From the NCBI RefSeq assembly GCF_900640115.1, contig NZ_CAAAIW010000015.1, positions 1-64,000 on the forward strand: a DNA stretch of 64,000 nt, read 5' to 3'. Positions within the stretch are counted from its first letter, which is position 1. Each line of letters opens with the position of its first letter. The position numbers were made by a program, and so were the translations under genes. Below, in pieces: positions 58,788-64,000 of this stretch. This stretch comes from Legionella yabuuchiae (GTDB lineage: Bacteria > Pseudomonadota > Gammaproteobacteria > Legionellales > Legionellaceae). The notes under the pieces were generated by a model. The model did no database searches. It had not been told where the DNA came from and saw only the letters and a list, made by a program, of their open reading frames with translations.

Positions 58788-58866
58788 TATACCTGTGATC
58801 TTATAAAATGCGGCAGGCCGGAAAAGAAAAAGGATAAATCACGCATTTTAAAAGATCACGGGTATA
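58788..58866 (-). repeat. MITE-like element, copy D (79 bp, internally deleted)
   Basis: Outer arms TATACCTGTGATCTTATAAAA and (complement) TATACCCGTGATCTTTTAAAA; the internal part matches the reverse complement of copy A (GCGGCAGG, GATAAATCACGCATTTT). The deletion joins at AAAATGCG, a motif present in both outer and inner arms, suggesting deletion between short repeats. It fills the whole gap between convergent gspK and the GGDEF/EAL gene. Confidence 0.85.
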
Positions 58867-58867
58867 T

Positions 58868-61357
58868 CTAATCAGTCGGCCTATAAATTTTCATAGATAA
58901 AAATTTATAACACTCTTCTGCACTCATGGGTTTAGAGAAGTAATACCCTTGACCGTACTGACACTTCTCAGCTCTGAGAAAATCTAATTGTTCTTTTGTT
59001 TCAATCCCTTCCGCGACTGTGGCGATATGATGCGATTGTGCCATTTGGATAATTGTAGTAATCAAACTTCTGCTTTCGACATTTTTCTCAATATCCATGA
59101 TAAACGGAAGTGCAATTTTAATGCAATCCACCGGAAAATGTTTAAGATAATTGACGTTTGAATATCCCGTTCCAAAATCATCCAAAACGACTTGAACCCC
59201 CTTTTTTTGTAACGAAGATAAACAATAAACAATGTCTTCAGATTGATCAATCAAGGATTGCTCAAGCAACTCAATTTGCAACTGATGCGGATGTAGTTTA
59301 GTTTGTTTTAATACCTTCATCACATCGGCCACGACACGGCAGTTTTTAAACTGATCGGAGGATACATTCACATTTAATTTGATTGTTTCGAGTCCTTGTT
59401 TTTCCCATTCTCGCACTTGCGTGCAGGCTTCGGTAAACACCCACTCACCGATATCAGATATCATACCGATTTCAGTGGCCACTTCTAAAAATTGATCGGG
59501 TAGCAATAAGCCTAGTCGTGGGTTATACCAACGCAACAATGCCTCGACGCCAACAATTTTAAAGGTACTAAGCTCAATAATTGGTTGATAAAAAAGAATA
59601 AATTGTTCTTTTTTTAGTGCAGTATACAGCTCGTTTTCAATCTGTAAAAGCTCTTTAACATGCTCACCATATTGAGGCTTATATCTCATATAATGATTTG
59701 CACCTATTTTTTTACTTCGTAACATGGCAATATCAGCAAGACGTATCAGCTCCTCGGGTTTTTTACTATCGTACGGAGCAATAGATACACCTAGGCTACA
59801 AGTTAGGTTAAGTGTTGTATTTTGACAGTAAAATGGCTCATCAAATATTGCAATCAGTTGATTAGTTTTTGTCTCTAGCTCATTGATATGATTAATCACA
59901 AACACAATCACAAACACATCACTTACTATACGTCCAATTAGCTCGGCTTCAGGGACACGCTCTTGCAAACGTTGCGCAATATTTTTTAATAAAAGATCAC
60001 CAATATATTGTCCGTATGTGTCATTGATTCTAGAAAAACGTCCTATATCTAATAAAATGACGGGAACTAACTTTTCGCGTGTTAAAGTCTGTCGAATTAA
60101 TAATTGCATTCCCTGGGCAATCGCCATTTTATTAGCAAGTCCAGTTAACGCATCATACGTTTTGTGGTGAAGAATCTCCTGTTCAAGTTTTTTTGATGCT
60201 GTAATGTCCGTGACCGTTAAGACATAACCAACCACCTGGTCGTGTACGATTTGGATTCTAACAGAAACTTGATAAAACCCATCTTCTTTTAAGCTTGCCA
60301 ACGTTTCATGATGAGGGCTTGAAAAGTCAGTGAACGTATGAAAGATACTTTCTTTGAATGACTTTGGATTATCCAGTTGTTCTGAAATAGTATCAATCAC
60401 TTGGAATAAATTTAACTTATGACAATGCGATTCCGAAAGGTTCCACATATCAAGAAAACGTTGATTATAAAGCAGAATTTCTCCATGAGGGCCAGCTGCA
60501 AAAATACCATCTACCGTGGACTCTAAGGTTTCATGTAATAAATTAGATAATTGCTTTTCTCTGTTTGAGTTGTAAACCGATTTTTGAGCGTAAAAAAGGA
60601 CCAAACCAAACAAAATAGCAAAGGCACTTCCCACGATAAATAATAAATATGTAAGGTAGGATTGGTTTCCATTTGTGATTAGTTGATCTCTTAATGAGAG
60701 CACAAAAAGGACGTTAATAAGAAATATTCCTAAAGCAAGAGCAAAGGGTGGGGTTCTCTCAAGTTTAATTTTATGAATTACGCAGAAATAGTTAATGGCA
60801 CTTAAAAAAGTACACGACAATATTGCAAACGCGATCGCGGTATAAATAGCCATTGCTTTAGACTCAAATAGTGTTAAATAGCCAAGGTGAAATAGAATGG
60901 ATGCAAAAAGCAACAGAAGTGATAGCTGCATACACACTGTAGTTTGGGTTAAAGTCCAATGCTTCTTATTGCACCAAGCTAAGATTACCCCCGCTAATAT
61001 AAACGAAAGACTAGTGTTTGGTGGCATTCGACCAGTATATTGGCTCTCAGCAAGTGATTCATGGTAAAAAAATAAGGTGTCCACATATAAATTAATAGGA
61101 AACATATTTTGGAGAAGAGAAACACCTGAAAAAACAAATAAGAGAATGGCAAGTACTATGCTAACCTTACGATATGAATATAATAAAGCATAAATTCCTA
61201 GGCTGACGGTAAAAAAACCAAGCGATGTATTAAACATCAACATCTTAGCTTCTGGGACGGGATAATATTCAAAATACCAACCAAACATAATAGAACAAGC
61301 GATGATAATCGTCAGGCTATTCAACACTGAAGCTACATAGAAATTGATCTGTTGCAT
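58868..61357 (-). CDS. Membrane PAS-GGDEF-EAL protein, probably a c-di-GMP phosphodiesterase
   Basis: 829 residues. About eight N-terminal membrane helices (1-265), a PAS-type sensor (about 275-390), a GGDEF domain (about 400-560) and an EAL domain (about 575-820). The GGDEF signature reads RIVSDVFVIVF, so cyclase activity is unlikely. The EAL domain keeps EALLRW, the Asn in NVNVSSDQF, ELLEQSL, LDDFGTGYSN, the Lys in CIKIALPF and AEGIETKEQL, so it should hydrolyse c-di-GMP. Convergent with gspK, with a palindromic repeat between. Confidence 0.92.
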   Translation of the reverse strand: MQQINFYVASVLNSLTIIIACSIMFGWYFEYYPVPEAKMLMFNTSLGFFTVSLGIYALLYSYRKVSIVLAILLFVFSGVSLLQNMFPINLYVDTLFFYHESLAESQYTGRMPPNTSLSFILAGVILAWCNKKHWTLTQTTVCMQLSLLLLFASILFHLGYLTLFESKAMAIYTAIAFAILSCTFLSAINYFCVIHKIKLERTPPFALALGIFLINVLFVLSLRDQLITNGNQSYLTYLLFIVGSAFAILFGLVLFYAQKSVYNSNREKQLSNLLHETLESTVDGIFAAGPHGEILLYNQRFLDMWNLSESHCHKLNLFQVIDTISEQLDNPKSFKESIFHTFTDFSSPHHETLASLKEDGFYQVSVRIQIVHDQVVGYVLTVTDITASKKLEQEILHHKTYDALTGLANKMAIAQGMQLLIRQTLTREKLVPVILLDIGRFSRINDTYGQYIGDLLLKNIAQRLQERVPEAELIGRIVSDVFVIVFVINHINELETKTNQLIAIFDEPFYCQNTTLNLTCSLGVSIAPYDSKKPEELIRLADIAMLRSKKIGANHYMRYKPQYGEHVKELLQIENELYTALKKEQFILFYQPIIELSTFKIVGVEALLRWYNPRLGLLLPDQFLEVATEIGMISDIGEWVFTEACTQVREWEKQGLETIKLNVNVSSDQFKNCRVVADVMKVLKQTKLHPHQLQIELLEQSLIDQSEDIVYCLSSLQKKGVQVVLDDFGTGYSNVNYLKHFPVDCIKIALPFIMDIEKNVESRSLITTIIQMAQSHHIATVAEGIETKEQLDFLRAEKCQYGQGYYFSKPMSAEECYKFLSMKIYRPTD

Positions 61358-61383
61358 AAATAAAAAATACCCTTTCTACTGGA

Positions 61384-62523
61384 TTAATCTCGTTGCCTAT
61401 TAAAATTATCCGAAGATGTTTTCATACGGGCTTTTAGTGCTTTATATTGCTCCTCCCCTTCTTGGCGTTCCGCAGCAGAAAGTTGCGGCAAAAGACGTTC
61501 AAGATCTTTTTGCGCTTGTTCATATTCATTATCTGCAGATAGTTTTAACCAAGCAAACGCTTTAATTTGATCTTTTGTGACACCCGTTCCTACCGCATAT
61601 AAATATCCCAACTTTCCTTGCGCCATAGGAAAATTTTGGTCGGCGGCTTTGCCAAACCAATAGGCCGCTTGCTGATAGTCCTTATCAACCCCCTCTCCAG
61701 ATAAATATAATTGGCCTAACTGGGCTTGAGAAAATGGGTTTCCATTCTTAGCTGAATGCTGAAACCAGTAGGCCGCTTTAGAATAATCGCTCGGTACCCC
61801 TTCGCCAATTAAGTATTGATAGCCAAGATAGGCTTGTGCGTTGGTGTGACCTTGATTGGCGGCCTGCTCAAGCCAATAAGCGGTGGCTTTGGGATCAGCT
61901 GGAATACCGTACTCGCCACTATATAATAATGCTAAGCTATATTGCCCTTGCTGATCCCCTTGAAGGGCGGCTTTTTGATACCAATAATGCGCTTGTTTAA
62001 CGCTTTTCTTAACACCATACCCCATCAAATATTGGTATCCCAAATTCACTTGGGCTTTGTCATATCCTTTTTCAGCGGATTTTTTAAACCATTCAAACGC
62101 TTTTTTTTCATCCAAAGAAACACCTTCGCCAGTAGCATACATTAAACCAACGTTTCTTTCTGCGATTGGATTTCCCTGCTCTGCTGCTTTCATATACCAA
62201 TTGAAGGCTTGTTTAAAATCTTGTTTCACACCAGAGCCAGAATCATAAAGAAAGCCTAAACTTAGCTGGGCTAAAGAATTGTTTTTATTCGCGGATTTTT
62301 TATACCAAGAGATGGCTTTTTCCAAATTGGTGTTAACGCCTTCGCCGTATTGGTACATACGCCCAATTAAATACATCGCTTCTTCATTGCCATCGTTGGC
62401 TGAGAGAATTAAATGTTGATAGGCGGTGGTATAATCACCATTCTCATAGGCAGAGAACCCAATAAAGTCATCTGCAAAAGCTGTATTCACCGCCAATATT
62501 AAGGCGATAATCACAGAACGCAT
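61384..62523 (-). CDS. Secreted Sel1-repeat protein
   Basis: 379 residues. Signal peptide MRSVIIALILAVNTAFA, then about eight Sel1-like repeats of 36 residues (pattern A-x-x-W-Y-x-K-A-A-x-x-G...A-Q-x-x-L-G-x-x-Y-x-x-G-x-G-V), ending near residue 345 with a charged tail. Legionella homologues EnhC and LpnE of this type help host-cell entry and trafficking; whether this one does is unknown. It lies between the c-di-GMP gene and mltA. Confidence 0.9.
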   Translation of the reverse strand: MRSVIIALILAVNTAFADDFIGFSAYENGDYTTAYQHLILSANDGNEEAMYLIGRMYQYGEGVNTNLEKAISWYKKSANKNNSLAQLSLGFLYDSGSGVKQDFKQAFNWYMKAAEQGNPIAERNVGLMYATGEGVSLDEKKAFEWFKKSAEKGYDKAQVNLGYQYLMGYGVKKSVKQAHYWYQKAALQGDQQGQYSLALLYSGEYGIPADPKATAYWLEQAANQGHTNAQAYLGYQYLIGEGVPSDYSKAAYWFQHSAKNGNPFSQAQLGQLYLSGEGVDKDYQQAAYWFGKAADQNFPMAQGKLGYLYAVGTGVTKDQIKAFAWLKLSADNEYEQAQKDLERLLPQLSAAERQEGEEQYKALKARMKTSSDNFNRQRD

Positions 62524-62582
62524 GCCCCCTCCAAAGTATATCCCTTATTCTTTAGAGTAGGATAATTGCACAATAAAGCAAA

Positions 62583-63794
62583 TTATTTTTCATCCATTGA
62601 AGCATTCTTGAAATACGTTTTTGGTAATAATAACCAATAATGCCCCATATTTTTCATGTGGCCCGCAACGAAAATCGCTTCATCGCCAGTTCCCCAGTAG
62701 AGATCACCACGAACAGGGCCTCGAATTGCACCACCCGTATCTTGTGCGATCATTAAGCGCTCCAAAGGCTTTTTCTTATCATTATGATCCGGGCGTGTTG
62801 TTTTAAGCCAAAGCGGCGTACCAATGGGTACCCATTTCAAATCCACCGCCATGGAATACCCAGGCGTGAGTGGAACACCTTGAGAACCTAATGCTTCTTC
62901 TTGTGGATGCTTATGGAAAAAAACAAACGATTTATTTTGGTTTAACACAGAGCTAACTTCTTTAGGATTCGTCTTAAAATAATTACGAATACCTTGCATA
63001 GATGCATTTTGTTTCGTTAAAACACCACGTTCAATCAATACCTTAGCAATCGACGTATAAGGTTGGCCATTCTGCGCCGCATAACCAATAGCTAATCGTT
63101 CCCCATTTTCCAACTCAATCACTCCAGAACCTTCGATTTCAAGAAACTGTAAGTCGACTGGCGAATTAATCCACGCTAAAGCAGGAGCAAGCCCTTCAAT
63201 AGCCCCCTCTAGAATCTCTTTGCGGGTATAGTATGGTATCAATGAGTTTCCTTTGACTCGACCAAATAACCGGCGATGATGTTTTAGATCAGAATCAAAT
63301 GCACCAAGATAAACTGAAATTAAATTCTTTGGCACGCCATAAACTGGAACATTATACTGTTCTGTTTTAGTTAGACTGCCTTTCACAATAGGCATGTAAT
63401 AACCCGTAAATAATCCTTTGACCGGTTGATCGGTATAAAAGGTAGCTGGTGAAAACCAGGTTTCAAAGAAAGATTTAATTTCTTGCTGTGATTTTGGATT
63501 TACCCTCATTGCCGCCTGACATATAGGCTGCCAGTCTTTCACTTTGAGTTCGATAAATTTACTGCCAACGGATTTTTCCGGATTTTGTTTCAAAAATGCT
63601 TTACAAGAAATTTTAAATGCTTCGAGTGATGGGCGAAGATTTGCGTTCTTCCAGCCAGGAAGTTGGCTAAAGGACTTTTCTTCTAGATGAATTTCTGGAA
63701 GAGGTCGCTTAAATTTATAAACATACAAACTTAATCCGGCAATAAGAATTATTACGAGAACAATGGTGTATGCAATTTTTTTGCTCATAGCCAT
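62583..63794 (-). CDS. mltA: Membrane-bound lytic murein transglycosylase A
   Basis: Cleaves peptidoglycan glycan strands with 1,6-anhydro ring formation. 403 residues. N-terminal membrane anchor (IAYTIVLVIILIAGLSLYVY) with no lipobox, unlike the E. coli lipoprotein. MltA domain with FTGYYMPIV, EIEGSGVIELENG and the 3D domain AQDTGGAIRGPVRGDLYWG holding the catalytic Asp. A second ATG at 63788 is an alternative start. TATAAC-like sequence lies just upstream. Confidence 0.93.
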   Translation of the reverse strand: MAMSKKIAYTIVLVIILIAGLSLYVYKFKRPLPEIHLEEKSFSQLPGWKNANLRPSLEAFKISCKAFLKQNPEKSVGSKFIELKVKDWQPICQAAMRVNPKSQQEIKSFFETWFSPATFYTDQPVKGLFTGYYMPIVKGSLTKTEQYNVPVYGVPKNLISVYLGAFDSDLKHHRRLFGRVKGNSLIPYYTRKEILEGAIEGLAPALAWINSPVDLQFLEIEGSGVIELENGERLAIGYAAQNGQPYTSIAKVLIERGVLTKQNASMQGIRNYFKTNPKEVSSVLNQNKSFVFFHKHPQEEALGSQGVPLTPGYSMAVDLKWVPIGTPLWLKTTRPDHNDKKKPLERLMIAQDTGGAIRGPVRGDLYWGTGDEAIFVAGHMKNMGHYWLLLPKTYFKNASMDEK

Positions 63795-63883
63795 AACATG
63801 TTATAATTTGATTCAATTTATACAATCTTTTATTATTGGCCAGATTTTGTCTTTAATCAATACTAATCGTGCAATTTGTGGAG

Positions 63884-63985
63884 AAATGACTTTTATTGCA
63901 ACTCCCTACGCCATCGATTTGAACAAACGCCCATCGTTCCGAATCCTCGGACGTTATGAACTGCCCCAGAGCAAGTTAAACAAAT
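63884..63985 (+). CDS. Possible 33-residue protein of unknown function
   Basis: From ATG 63884 (MTFIATPYAIDLNKRPSF) to a stop at 63985. GGAG precedes the ATG by only two bases, which is too close for a good ribosome site. The frame extends upstream to overlap the mltA start. The residue make-up is protein-like, but I know no family. It may be a small gene or chance. Confidence 0.25.
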
Positions 63986-64000
63986 AGTTATTGATGAGGT

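Noticed and set aside
63763-63883. N-terminal extension of the small frame at 63884
   Set aside because: It overlaps the start of mltA in antisense and has no ribosome site; only the shorter form is kept, at low confidence.

Overview
The window reads as a chromosome segment of a Legionella/Coxiella-type gammaproteobacterium (order Legionellales). I base this on four things: the order of conserved genes (rlmE-ftsH-folP-glmM-tpiA-secG-tRNA-Leu-nuoA..N-tRNA-fMet-rimP-nusA-infB-rbfA-truB), separate nuoC and nuoD genes, a type II secretion block gspFGHIJK lacking C, D, E, L and M (the known lsp layout of Legionella), and two proteins with eukaryote-like F-boxes. The genus cannot be fixed by eye. 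Base composition looks AT-rich, roughly 40% GC.

Layout. 1-1.2 kb: right part of an ISAs1-family insertion sequence. 1.2-7.5 kb (minus strand): initiator tRNA-Met and the translation/transcription operon rimP-nusA-infB-rbfA-truB. 7.6-22.3 kb (minus): a complete 14-gene NADH dehydrogenase I operon, nuoA to nuoN. 22.3-29.6 kb: tRNA-Leu, secG, tpiA, glmM, folP, ftsH and rlmE (minus), then yhbY (plus) and rluE (minus). 29.6-36.6 kb: an accessory region with two related F-box proteins, IS debris, a decayed GIY-YIG gene, a beta-barrel protein, a GNAT acetyltransferase, a shikimate-kinase-like/LuxR fusion with a coupled small membrane protein, and copies of a palindromic MITE-like repeat. 36.6-39.7 kb (minus): a tight three-gene operon of a YbdK-type ligase, a protein with two cyclic-nucleotide-binding-like domains, and a class II glutamine amidotransferase. 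40.2-41.8 kb: ETF-ubiquinone oxidoreductase. 41.8-44.15 kb: tRNA-Arg(CCT) followed by a 2.2-kb insert bounded by a 48-bp duplicate of the tRNA 3' end. 44.15-54.4 kb: a candidate effector, a Gfo/Idh/MocA oxidoreductase with lpxB, fis, a large secreted alpha/beta hydrolase, htpG, a DUF4124 protein and glnA. 54.8-58.8 kb: gspFGHIJK. 58.9-63.8 kb (minus): a GGDEF/EAL protein, a Sel1-repeat protein and mltA.

Conserved blocks supply respiration, translation, envelope synthesis and protein quality control. The accessory parts fit an intracellular or host-associated life: candidate ubiquitin-pathway effectors (one ending in a possible prenylation box), Sel1 repeats, type II secretion, and lipid A modification beside lpxB.

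The most unusual items are: (1) a five-copy palindromic element family with TA-flanked ends, including two identical 164-bp copies 5.5 kb apart and two shortened copies that exactly fill the gaps between convergent genes; (2) a LuxR-type regulator whose sensor is a shikimate-kinase fold with apparently dead catalytic motifs; (3) an F-box protein ending in a CaaX-like motif; (4) the ligase/CNB/amidotransferase operon; (5) the tRNA-Arg micro-island carrying an unrecognised 565-residue membrane protein.
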